Shown here piece by piece: positions 1 through 5,512 of a stretch of DNA of 8,376 bases. Position 1 is the first letter of the stretch. Each line of letters starts with the position of its first letter. The DNA comes from JAPWJZ01 sp035626855 (GTDB taxonomy: Bacteria; Pseudomonadota; Alphaproteobacteria; Micavibrionales; UBA2020). Below the pieces are notes generated by a model that did not search any database, was not told the DNA's origin, and was given only the letters and a program-made list of their open reading frames with translations. A program made the translations under genes and the position numbers. The DNA is taken from positions 1 to 8,376 of the forward strand of contig DASPMW010000027.1 of assembly GCA_035626855.1 (NCBI GenBank). Reading direction: 5' to 3'.

Positions 1-771
1 CCGGATGACTTCGGAGGTGCCGGCCTCGGTCGTGATCGGCGTTACCATCGATTGCGGCGTATCCTTCTCGCCGATGCGGCGAAGCGCGAGCGATATCTCG
101 CCCATCTGAGCGGCAAGGCCGAGCGTCTCGGCCCCTTCGCGGGTGACTTCGAGCGTCACGACCTTGGCGATCTTGGCTTCGCGGCTTTCTTCCTTGAAGC
201 TCTGGTCGACCGCCAGCACCTTGACGTTGGACAGGATTGTCTGGCTCGCATACCGGCCCACCAGCAGCTCGCCGACAGCCTGGGCCGCGCCAGGCAGGTT
301 TGCCTGATATGACAAAATAACGTCGACATTGTCGCCCGGCGAAACGAAGCCGCCGACGGATGTAATGTCGCTCACGCGCACGCCGACAGCCCGCATCCCG
401 GGGCTGATTGTTGCCGCAAGGAAGTTGTTACCGTTCTTGATATCGGGGATCAGCGCCTGGCGCGTGATCGGCTCGCCGGCCTCGACCGTGCGGCGGAGCG
501 GCGTGTTATAAACGTCGGGTGTTTGTCCTTCGGGGTAATCGGCATGCTTATAGACGCCGCTATACATGCCGCCGGAGGGCCATGGCTCCCAGTGCACGCT
601 TTCGGGTGTCAGCTTCTCGCCGAGCAGGATCTGCTTGTTCGCGACGAGAACTTCGTTCGATGTATCCGCCTCCCGCGGCGTATTCGGCGAGACTTTTGAC
701 TGCACGAGCATGGCGACAACAATCGCCACCAGCAGCGCGCCGCCCATCACCAATAATACGCTTCGATTCAT
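1..771 (-). CDS. cpaB: CpaB/RcpC Flp pilus assembly protein (3' end beyond window)
   Basis: The reading frame is open from an ATG at 771-769 to the window edge, giving 257 residues with no stop, so the C-terminus is cut by the window. Seen: one N-terminal membrane segment (about residues 5-23), a SAF-type domain (about 41-108, with LLGEKLTPESV near 49-59), then the RcpC/CpaB core with GFVSPGDNVDVIL at 141-153, which is the recognisable family signature. Family knowledge: CpaB is a periplasmic protein anchored in the inner membrane that works with the secretin CpaC in the outer-membrane channel of the Tad machine; SAF domains are suspected to bind cell-wall sugars. The start is supported by GGGGGA four bases before the ATG. 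A short hairpin (782-803) lies directly upstream of that ribosome site. The gene follows cpaA after 81 bases and is probably in the same operon. The known family is usually about 260-330 residues, so little is missing. Confidence 0.93.
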   Translation of the reverse strand, partial: MNRSVLLVMGGALLVAIVVAMLVQSKVSPNTPREADTSNEVLVANKQILLGEKLTPESVHWEPWPSGGMYSGVYKHADYPEGQTPDVYNTPLRRTVEAGEPITRQALIPDIKNGNNFLAATISPGMRAVGVRVSDITSVGGFVSPGDNVDVILSYQANLPGAAQAVGELLVGRYASQTILSNVKVLAVDQSFKEESREAKIAKVVTLEVTREGAETLGLAAQMGEISLALRRIGEKDTPQSMVTPITTEAGTSEVIR

Positions 772-781
772 GATATCCCCC

Positions 782-803
782 AAATCGGATAGTTCCCCGA
801 TTT
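782..803 (-). promoter_or_regulatory. Hairpin directly upstream of the cpaB ribosome-binding site
   Basis: A perfect 7-bp inverted repeat (AAATCGG at 782-788, CCGATTT at 797-803) with an 8-base loop lies in the cpaA-cpaB gap. In the transcript the stem ends at 782, immediately before the GGGGG of the cpaB Shine-Dalgarno at 777-781. No U-run follows, so it does not look like an intrinsic terminator. It could influence cpaB translation or protect the mRNA 5' end after processing; this is inference. Confidence 0.35.
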
Positions 804-852
804 CATTCTTGCACAGAAGCCCAAGGTCGTGTCTAGAAAAAAGTGTGGATTC

Positions 853-1377
853 CTAATGAATTATTTTACGAACTTCATCTAATTCATGAGTTATGAGTCC
901 GCTATGCCACAGCGCGATCCAGAAGCCGAAACTGATGGCAATTCCATAAGGAATCTTGCTGAGACCCGCCTGCGCCGCCGCTGCCCAGCTGCCTTCCGGC
1001 GGGTTCGTGAACGGTTTTTTCTTTTTCATCAAAAGGGATAGGATGCCGATCACGCCGCCGCCAACCGCCATCCAGAAGACGAAGGGCGCGACGCCCTGAA
1101 CCCCGAGCCATAGCGCGAGCGAAGCGCCGAATTTGGAATCCCCGCCCCCCATCATGCCCGCTGCAAACATGAGATAGGTCACGACCAGCACAATAAAAAG
1201 CGCAAGCGCGTGATTCCATAACGGGTAAAAATCATTCGGTGAGAAGGCATAGCCGATGCAAAACAACGCCAGAACGATGACCGAGTAACTGTTCGGGATG
1301 CGCAGCGTTGCGGCGTCTGAACGGCAGGCAGCAAGCGTGACCAGCAATACCAGGGCAATGCAAAACAGGGTAACCAT
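853..1377 (-). CDS. cpaA: CpaA/TadV type IV prepilin peptidase (A24 family)
   Basis: A 174-residue polytopic membrane protein with about five or six hydrophobic segments. Both catalytic aspartates of the GxGD-type aspartyl prepilin peptidases are visible: D21 in the D-x4-RIPN context (21-29) and D80 in GGGDSK (77-82). The C-terminal KIPYGIAISFG (141-151) is also typical of CpaA/TadV. Length matches the short TadV-type enzymes, which lack the N-terminal methyltransferase domain of PilD. Role: cleaves the positively charged leaders of Flp pilins and TadE-like pseudopilins on the cytoplasmic side of the inner membrane; substrates with the NEEG-(A/V)TA motif are encoded in this same window. The ATG lies only 8 bases after the stop of the upstream flp gene and has no strong Shine-Dalgarno, so translation is probably coupled to flp. 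Confidence 0.95.
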   Translation of the reverse strand: MVTLFCIALVLLVTLAACRSDAATLRIPNSYSVIVLALFCIGYAFSPNDFYPLWNHALALFIVLVVTYLMFAAGMMGGGDSKFGASLALWLGVQGVAPFVFWMAVGGGVIGILSLLMKKKKPFTNPPEGSWAAAAQAGLSKIPYGIAISFGFWIALWHSGLITHELDEVRKIIH

Positions 1378-1385
1378 GGATTCGA

Positions 1386-1538
1386 TCAGAGCGCGTCTGA
1401 CAGCGCGCTGAAAAAACTGTTCAGCTTCGAGCCCAGAACGAACACCGTGGCCGCAACCGCAAGCGCGACGCCCCCGGCAATGAGCGCGTACTCGATGGCC
1501 GTGGCGCCTTCCTCATTACGCAAAAAACTGCGTTTCAT
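1386..1538 (-). CDS. flp: Flp/PilA-type pilin, 50 aa (in the cpaA operon)
   Basis: Reading the minus strand from the ATG at 1538-1536 gives a 50-residue protein ending with TGA at 1388-1386. It has a basic leader (MKRSFLRNEEG), a predicted CpaA cleavage after G11, then ATAIEYALIA leading into a single hydrophobic helix (about 17-36), with a short tail. This is the Flp pilin pattern: Gly at -1, Glu at +5 and Tyr at +6 relative to the cleavage site. GGGAG nine bases upstream of the ATG serves as ribosome site. It is followed 8 bases later by cpaA. It shares the leader and FVLGSKLN (33-40) with the other pilin at 1701-1856, but its tail differs (SFFSALSDAL), so it is a diverged paralogue and may be a minor or alternative pilin. 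A perfect CtrA-type box lies about 60 bases upstream. Confidence 0.92.
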   Translation of the reverse strand: MKRSFLRNEEGATAIEYALIAGGVALAVAATVFVLGSKLNSFFSALSDAL

Positions 1539-1596
1539 GATAAAACTCCCGTTGCAGCCTCAATGCCGGCTCTTCTTCAATTTTAAGTTCTGGTGG

Positions 1597-1611
1597 TTAA
1601 CAGCGACTTAA
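1597..1611. promoter_or_regulatory. Perfect CtrA-type box (TTAA-N7-TTAA) upstream of flp-cpaA-cpaB
   Basis: TTAA at 1597-1600 and TTAA at 1608-1611 are separated by exactly seven bases (CAGCGAC). Read on the minus strand the downstream half is TTAACCAC, seven of eight bases of the classical TTAACCAT half-site. The box is 59 bases before the flp ATG at 1538 and after the flp terminator of the other pilin, exactly where a promoter for the flp-cpaA-cpaB operon is expected. In Caulobacter the master cell-cycle regulator CtrA binds this consensus and activates pilA. Direct regulation here is inference; no convincing -10 element was found at the expected distance. Confidence 0.65.
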
Positions 1612-1643
1612 TATCGCGCGAAAAGCGTTAATCGGGCTTCTAC

Positions 1644-1677
1644 AAAAAACAAAAGCCCGCCGTGTACGGGCGGGCTT
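1644..1677 (-). terminator. Intrinsic terminator after the stand-alone flp pilin gene
   Basis: A 9-bp perfect stem (AAGCCCGCC at 1653-1661 with GGCGGGCTT at 1669-1677, 7-base loop) is followed in the minus-strand transcript by a U-rich run (TTTTGTTTTTT). It begins 23 bases after the stop codon of the 51-residue pilin. This is a textbook Rho-independent terminator. It separates the pilin gene from the next flp-cpaA-cpaB operon and would let the pilin be made in large excess. Confidence 0.88.
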
Positions 1678-1700
1678 CTGTTTTACTTCGAAAGCGGCGA

Positions 1701-1856
1701 TTAGCCGAGTTTCGTCGAAACGTTGTTGAACATCTCGTTCAGTTTCGAACCGAGCACGAAGACGATCGCAGCGATCGCGACGGCGATGCCGGCGGCAATC
1801 AGGCCGTACTCGATTGCGGTTGCGCCTTCTTCGTTACGGATGAACTTCTTAAGCAT
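1701..1856 (-). CDS. flp: Flp/PilA-type pilin, 51 aa (monocistronic, probably the major pilin)
   Basis: The minus-strand ATG at 1856-1854 opens a 51-residue protein ending with TAA at 1703-1701. Leader MLKKFIRNEEG is cut, by family rules, after G11; mature sequence begins ATAIEYGLIA, with Glu at +5 and Tyr at +6, and continues as a single hydrophobic helix to about residue 36, then FVLGSKLNEMFNNVSTKLG. This is a canonical Flp pilin. A strong GGAGGG ribosome site lies six bases upstream of the ATG. The gene stands alone between its own candidate promoter (about 1928-1956) and its own strong terminator (about 1644-1677), an arrangement expected of the abundant structural subunit. The fibre would be assembled at the inner membrane by the Tad platform, whose genes are not in the window. 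Confidence 0.94.
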   Translation of the reverse strand: MLKKFIRNEEGATAIEYGLIAAGIAVAIAAIVFVLGSKLNEMFNNVSTKLG

Positions 1857-1927
1857 ATTACCCTCCATAGGTATGTTAGACGTTTGGTTGTTTTGTTTAA
1901 GGTGTGAACCCTGTCCCTTATATCTTT

Positions 1928-1960
1928 ATCATAGCGCGGATTCGCTTAACATTCAGTAAA
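1928..1960 (-). promoter_or_regulatory. Candidate flp promoter with overlapping near-consensus CtrA box and GANTC site
   Basis: On the minus strand CTGAAT (1956-1951) is followed after 17 bases by TATGAT (1933-1928), a plausible sigma70-type promoter giving a leader of about 65-70 bases before the flp start. Overlapping the -35 element, TTAA (1946-1949) and TAAA (1957-1960) are seven bases apart, matching seven of eight fixed bases of the CtrA box TTAA-N7-TTAA. A GANTC site (GATTC, 1939-1943), the target of the CcrM methylase of alphaproteobacteria, sits in the spacer. The arrangement is suggestive, but the region is AT-rich and the -35 match is only partial. Confidence 0.42.
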
Positions 1961-2030
1961 TAGGGGGTGCATATTAGGTTAATTTTCAAGTATTCGCAGA
2001 GTTTCTGGAGTGAATAGCGGTTTTATTTGG

Positions 2031-2066
2031 CTAAAATTGTATCAATTAAAAAGTATCTAAAATTGT
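2031..2066. repeat. Short direct and inverted repeats in the AT-rich gap upstream of flp
   Basis: CTAAAATTGT occurs twice (2031-2040 and 2057-2066), 26 bases start to start. Between them AATTG-TAT-CAATT (2035-2047) is a perfect 5-bp inverted repeat, and TTAA-N7-CTAA (2046-2060) is one base away from the CtrA consensus. The cluster lies between the tadG terminator and the flp promoter, where an operator for a dimeric regulator would be expected. The very low GC here makes chance matches likely. Nothing else resembling a gene is seen in 1857-2091. Confidence 0.3.
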
Positions 2067-2091
2067 TCGAAGTTACTGCACTGTAATCGCA

Positions 2092-2118
2092 AGAAAAAAG
2101 CCGGATTCTTCATCCGGC
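2092..2118 (-). terminator. Intrinsic terminator of the tadE-tadG operon
   Basis: A perfect 7-bp stem (GCCGGAT at 2100-2106, ATCCGGC at 2112-2118) with a 5-base loop is followed on the minus strand by six consecutive U residues (2099-2094). It starts 35 bases after the tadG stop codon at 2155-2153. It closes the pseudopilin operon and isolates it from flp. Confidence 0.9.
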
Positions 2119-2152
2119 GTTTTCCTTGGACGCTGTGATTCCAGCGCAACAG

Positions 2153-4342
2153 TTAATAGACGATATGCAAAGAGTTAAGCTGGTTCGCGATCGTGGTGAA
2201 GACGTTATCGAGATCTGCCGTCGACGGCGACACGAAGGCATAGGCCGGACTCGTCGCACAGTTTGCGAGCATGGTTTTCGAGGCCGTCGTTAGGTCTGTC
2301 CCGAGTGCGATGGTGTAGATAAGTATGTTTTTGTTCTTGATCGTCGTGCAGAGGTTTTTTGTGCGGTTGTCGAGCGTTGTCTCTGCCGTTGACTGGCTGG
2401 TCGAAATGCGCCCGCTCGGCAGCGTGCCATAAGCCGTGTAGTTGTTCGTGCCAAAGGTGTTATCGCCATCGGTCATGAGGATGATGACCTTGTTCATGCC
2501 GGGATAATCGTAAGGCAGCGGCAAAGCAGGCTCGGTTGAGTCCATGACGCCGCCCCACATGCCCGCCCAGCGCGGACTGAGCATACGCCAGCCCCAGGCG
2601 AGGCCGAGGTTGATCATCGTTGCCCCGGAGGCCTGCATCGCCGCGATCTTGGCTTCGACATCCGCTTTGACGTTCGTCATGGGCAGCAGGGGCTCGACGC
2701 AGTACATGTTTGGTCCAAGGGATTTGCCAAGGCCGCTCTTGTAAACAAAGGTTGGCCCGCTTCCGCAGTCCGTAAGCGGCTCGACAATCAGGTTGTCGAC
2801 GACACCCTCAAAACCGTCCGCGGTGGAAAGACCGATGGTGCCGCCGCTGCTCGTGGGCGACAAGGTGGTCGTGAATGTGCCCGGCGTGGAGACAGCGGAA
2901 GTGGACTTGTTCCCCACATTCGCGCGCACCGAACCCGCAGTACGGCTGACGAGGGTAAAGGTAACCCTGTAGTCGTTGGCCGTCGAAATAGACGACGACG
3001 GGGAGCGTGTAACCGCGCTGGTACTGGCGGGAAGACGCTGCACCGTAAAATTATCGATTGTGCCTTTGAAACCGTTTGCCGTGGACAGGCCGACCGTCGT
3101 GCCGGAACCCGCGGTGATGGTCTGGGTGTAAGTACCGGCTGCCGAGCGCGAAGTCCCGGCGGTGCCGCCAATCGTCGCGTTGACCGAGCCGGCAGAACGG
3201 GAGACGACCGTAAACTTCACCGAATACTGAACCCCCTCCTCAAGCGCGATGGAAGGCGTCCGCGAAAGGGCGCTGTTGGCGGTTGAGGATTTTGTCAGCT
3301 GTCCTCCGGTGACTGACCAGCCGGAGCCGAGCGTCCAGCCCGTTGAAGCGGCGAAGTCACCGTTTGTGACAACGTTGGCACCGTTGACTGCCTTGCTTAG
3401 CAACCCGCCTGAAATCGCCCAGTCCTCCCCGAGCGTCCAGCCGCTTGAGGAAGAAAAGTTACCGTTGGTGGCAATGTCAGGATTGAGCGTCTGATACCAG
3501 ACGTTGCCTGTATAGGAGGTGCAGGCGGAATAAAAGCGGGGAAACTTGGCTGTCGTCGTTTCGGTCACGTCGATTGCATAGGGCGGATCGTCGGTAACGT
3601 CGCGGTTGTTCGTTTCGCGCGCCTCGACGCAGCCGGCCCAGGATTCCGGACTGTAACTATGGCTGTCAGCGCTCACCCAGTTGCTCCGCGTCGGGCCGAC
3701 GTTCACGTCCTGCGAGAAAGGCACCACGCCAACGAACAGCGTTTCGACGTTGGAGCCCGGCCCGAACAGAATATTCAGGAGCTTGTTCGCCGCGATCTTG
3801 GATGCGTCGATCTTGGACGTGGAACCGCCTGCAGAGGACAGCATCGAGCCTGTGTTGTCCATGACCAGGACAAGCTCAAGGCCGGTCACTTCGCGCCGGA
3901 CGATCGTCTCCGCAAAAACGTCGATATATTCATGCCCGAAAATATTCATGAAAACGGTGCGGGTCTTCGAGCGTGCATGGATATCGACCATGCCGGGCGG
4001 TGTCAGCACGGTGATGTCATACGCCTCGCCAAGCTCACCTTCGGGGTAGTTGGCGTGGAAGAAATTCATGATGCGTTCCTCGATCTCCGCGGCCGACCCT
4101 TGGGTGTTGCCGCCGGCGAGCGCGGCTTTATCAAGCGCGCCAGCGAGGCGCGTTTTCAGATTGTAGCCTTGCGCAAGGTCGACCGCCACGCCGGCCGCCG
4201 CGAAAAAAACGGGCATCGAAAACGCGATCACCAGTGCGACCACGCCGCTCGTGTCCCGTGCCCAGCGGGCGAGCCCACGCGTCATGATCCGGATCGCGGG
4301 CGCGCAAAGGGGTTGCGCAGCGCACAACATGGTTTTCAGCAT
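2153..4342 (-). CDS. tadG: TadG-like pilus protein with vWA domain and nested CBM-like insert
   Basis: A 729-residue protein. N-terminal Tad/TadG segment: hydrophobic stretch at about 33-56 followed by AQGYNLKTRLAGALDKAAL (57-75). A von Willebrand A domain begins near 155 with DNTGS at 162-166 (MIDAS form DxTxS) and resumes with IILMTDGD at 620-627 to the C-terminus. Family role: minor pseudopilin or periplasmic/surface component needed for Tad pilus assembly and adhesion. Odd: the vWA domain is split by about 235 residues (about 290-524) rich in Ser, Thr and Gly that look like carbohydrate-binding-type beta modules, with the halves in order N-N-C-C (293-323, 327-356, 357-435, 442-521). Cysteines at 238, 273, 526 and 548 flank the insert and may form disulfides. 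The start at 4342 is set by a perfect AGGAGG six bases upstream and overlaps the upstream gene by seven bases; M20 would be an alternative. A terminator follows. Confidence 0.9.
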   Translation of the reverse strand: MLKTMLCAAQPLCAPAIRIMTRGLARWARDTSGVVALVIAFSMPVFFAAAGVAVDLAQGYNLKTRLAGALDKAALAGGNTQGSAAEIEERIMNFFHANYPEGELGEAYDITVLTPPGMVDIHARSKTRTVFMNIFGHEYIDVFAETIVRREVTGLELVLVMDNTGSMLSSAGGSTSKIDASKIAANKLLNILFGPGSNVETLFVGVVPFSQDVNVGPTRSNWVSADSHSYSPESWAGCVEARETNNRDVTDDPPYAIDVTETTTAKFPRFYSACTSYTGNVWYQTLNPDIATNGNFSSSSGWTLGEDWAISGGLLSKAVNGANVVTNGDFAASTGWTLGSGWSVTGGQLTKSSTANSALSRTPSIALEEGVQYSVKFTVVSRSAGSVNATIGGTAGTSRSAAGTYTQTITAGSGTTVGLSTANGFKGTIDNFTVQRLPASTSAVTRSPSSSISTANDYRVTFTLVSRTAGSVRANVGNKSTSAVSTPGTFTTTLSPTSSGGTIGLSTADGFEGVVDNLIVEPLTDCGSGPTFVYKSGLGKSLGPNMYCVEPLLPMTNVKADVEAKIAAMQASGATMINLGLAWGWRMLSPRWAGMWGGVMDSTEPALPLPYDYPGMNKVIILMTDGDNTFGTNNYTAYGTLPSGRISTSQSTAETTLDNRTKNLCTTIKNKNILIYTIALGTDLTTASKTMLANCATSPAYAFVSPSTADLDNVFTTIANQLNSLHIVY
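2771..3469 (-). repeat. Nested duplicated beta module within tadG
   Basis: The insert encodes two copies of an N-terminal piece of 34 residues (NGNF...GWTLG at 293-305 and NGDF...GWTLG at 327-339; the 14-base stretch GGCTGGACGCTCGG is identical in both, 3429-3442 and 3327-3340) followed by two copies of a C-terminal piece of about 85 residues (357-435 and 442-521; shared VSR-x-AGSV, IGL/VGLSTA, GF-x-G-x-x-DN). Order is N1-N2-C2-C1 or N-N-C-C, consistent with one module inserted inside another at the same loop. The N-x-D/N-F opening, the GW-x-x-GG pattern and the closing DN-x-x-V resemble jelly-roll carbohydrate-binding modules (CBM4/9-like) also seen in phage tail proteins. The fold assignment is inference. 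Confidence 0.7.
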
Positions 4343-4884
4343 ACGGAGCCTCCTGTCGAGCAGGGAATATAGCCAGTGGCGGCCTTGCGGCCGCGGGCGA
4401 AGGATTCAAGATTCATAACGATCGGATTGGTGAAGTACGAGGTAAACAAAGGCGTAAAGACATACCGCACGGTGACCGCGAGCACGCCCTCGTTCTGATC
4501 GCCAAGCCCGGCCGTGCGCGTCGTGACATCAAGGTTAGGCGACATGTTTTCGGTGCGACGCCATTGAACGGTCGGCACCTTGGTCGTGCCGATGAACTTG
4601 ATGCTGGCGATATCCACTCCATAGGGAGCGTTCGGATAGGGCATGAGCGCCATCCGCCCGCCGATGATCGCATCGCTCACGTCCGAGGGCGTGACCTGGA
4701 TTTCCCGAGTCAACAAATCACTCACCGTCTGGGTCGCGTTGCTTACCTTCTGGTTGATCACGAGCGCCACGCCGATATCGATCGTCCCGCAGAGCACCAG
4801 CATAAGCAGGGGGAACATGAACCCGGCCTCGACTGCTGCGGTCGCCTCGTCATTGATCAGCCATTTCCTGAAGGAGCGGAACAT
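4336..4884 (-). CDS. TadE-like pseudopilin (second copy, possibly TadF-type)
   Basis: A 182-residue protein with a basic N-terminus (MFRSFRKWLINDEA), then TAAVEAGFMFPLLMLVLCG forming a single membrane helix (about 15-40) and an extended C-terminal periplasmic domain. This is the TadE/TadF pseudopilin layout, with Glu at +5 of the expected cleavage site (E19). Odd: the usual Gly at -1 is Ala (A14) and the acidic motif reads NDEA rather than NEEG, so CpaA processing may be weak or absent. The ATG (4884) lies two bases after the tadE stop, with GGGAG six bases upstream, and the 3' end overlaps tadG by seven bases; the three genes are clearly one translationally coupled operon. Family role: minor pilus component required for pilus formation. 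TadF versus a second TadE cannot be settled by eye. Confidence 0.87.
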   Translation of the reverse strand: MFRSFRKWLINDEATAAVEAGFMFPLLMLVLCGTIDIGVALVINQKVSNATQTVSDLLTREIQVTPSDVSDAIIGGRMALMPYPNAPYGVDIASIKFIGTTKVPTVQWRRTENMSPNLDVTTRTAGLGDQNEGVLAVTVRYVFTPLFTSYFTNPIVMNLESFARGRKAATGYIPCSTGGSVC

Positions 4885-4886
4885 GT

Positions 4887-5444
4887 TCAGCTCCCGCCGC
4901 AGCCGTTAACGGTCAGCGAAGTGCAATAGGGCTCGGTCCGGATCACGACCGTCGACATATGTCCGATCCAGTCCTGCCCCGATCCTGCCGTCAGCATCGA
5001 CCCAATGAAGGGCGTGTAGAACGTCCATTTATAAAAGGTGCGTACCATGACGACTTCGCTCTCGCTGCCTGCGTCGAAAGGATGCGGGATCAGATTCCCC
5101 TCGTCGTCGAATTCCGGCTCCATCGTATCCGCGATCGAAAAGCTGTTCCCGCCGACATGGATGACTTCATACTGGATCTTGTCGCAGTCGAGCATGCTGC
5201 CGCCCTGGTCGCAGAGAAGCTTCTTGAATTCTTCTTCGGGCTCCTCGGACTGCTGCACCTGGCCCGTGCGGATGCGGCGGGCGGCTTCAGCCGATGCTCC
5301 TTCCAGCACCGTGCCGCTGGCGAAGAACATCGAAAGCTCGATGATTCCGAAGATAAGGGTAAACATGGGCATCGCCACCAGCGAAAACTCGACCGCCGTG
5401 ACGCCCTCCTCATTCTTCAGCCATCGCCTGAATAACCTGATCAT
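4887..5444 (-). CDS. tadE: TadE pseudopilin
   Basis: A 185-residue protein: basic leader MIRLFRRWLKNEEG with the canonical Gly at -1 (G14), then VTAVEFSLVAMPMFTLIFGIIE as the hydrophobic helix (Glu +5 = E19), followed by a soluble domain of about 140 residues. The TAVEF start of the mature protein and the following E-A-A-R-R-I-R-T-G region (53-61) are hallmarks of TadE. Family role: minor pseudopilin of the Tad machine, processed by the prepilin peptidase (cpaA at 853-1377). Cysteines in the C-terminal half (C78, C86, and near the end) could form disulfides in the periplasm. It is the first gene of the tadE-tadE2-tadG operon; AAGGG lies about 10-14 bases before the ATG and a GC-rich leader hairpin (5465-5494) lies further up. 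Confidence 0.94.
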   Translation of the reverse strand: MIRLFRRWLKNEEGVTAVEFSLVAMPMFTLIFGIIELSMFFASGTVLEGASAEAARRIRTGQVQQSEEPEEEFKKLLCDQGGSMLDCDKIQYEVIHVGGNSFSIADTMEPEFDDEGNLIPHPFDAGSESEVVMVRTFYKWTFYTPFIGSMLTAGSGQDWIGHMSTVVIRTEPYCTSLTVNGCGGS

Positions 5445-5464
5445 TCCCCGTGCCCTTCACGCGC

Positions 5465-5494
5465 CATTCGCGCGGCGCAAACCCGCGCCGAATG
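5465..5494 (-). promoter_or_regulatory. GC-rich leader hairpin upstream of tadE
   Basis: CATTCGCGCGG (5465-5475) can pair with CCGCG (5483-5487) plus CGAATG (5489-5494), an 11-bp stem with a single bulged base and a 7-base loop. A competing hairpin pairs GGCGC (5474-5478) with GCGCC (5485-5489). The element ends 20 bases before the tadE start codon and is not followed by a U-run, so it is not an intrinsic terminator. It may act on translation or stability of the tadE-tadG transcript; the function is inference. Confidence 0.4.
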
Positions 5495-5512
5495 TCTCAT
5501 CCAAACCTTATC

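Noticed and set aside
1857..2091. A small RNA gene or small protein in the AT-rich gap
   Set aside because: No open frame with a ribosome site on the minus strand and no terminator-like structure inside the gap apart from the tadG terminator; promoter and repeat elements explain it better.
2788..3171. Minus-strand frame of 127 residues inside the repeated part of tadG
   Set aside because: An out-of-frame reading of the Ser/Thr/Gly-rich insert; Arg/Pro/Ser-rich with no start signal. It does not indicate a frameshift, because the tadG frame is uninterrupted.
2771..3469. The repeated insert as a mobile element or assembly artefact
   Set aside because: There are no terminal inverted repeats, target-site duplications or transposase. 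The copies are diverged at protein and DNA level, so they are not a duplicated assembly segment, and the frame stays open throughout.
3659..4372. A 237-residue plus-strand open frame antisense to tadG
   Set aside because: Its composition is typical of an antisense shadow, and the minus-strand gene in the same place has clear Tad and vWA motifs.
5465..5494. The GC-rich hairpin as a terminator for the 151-residue protein gene
   Set aside because: No U-run follows it on the minus strand, and it lies downstream of the candidate tadE promoter.
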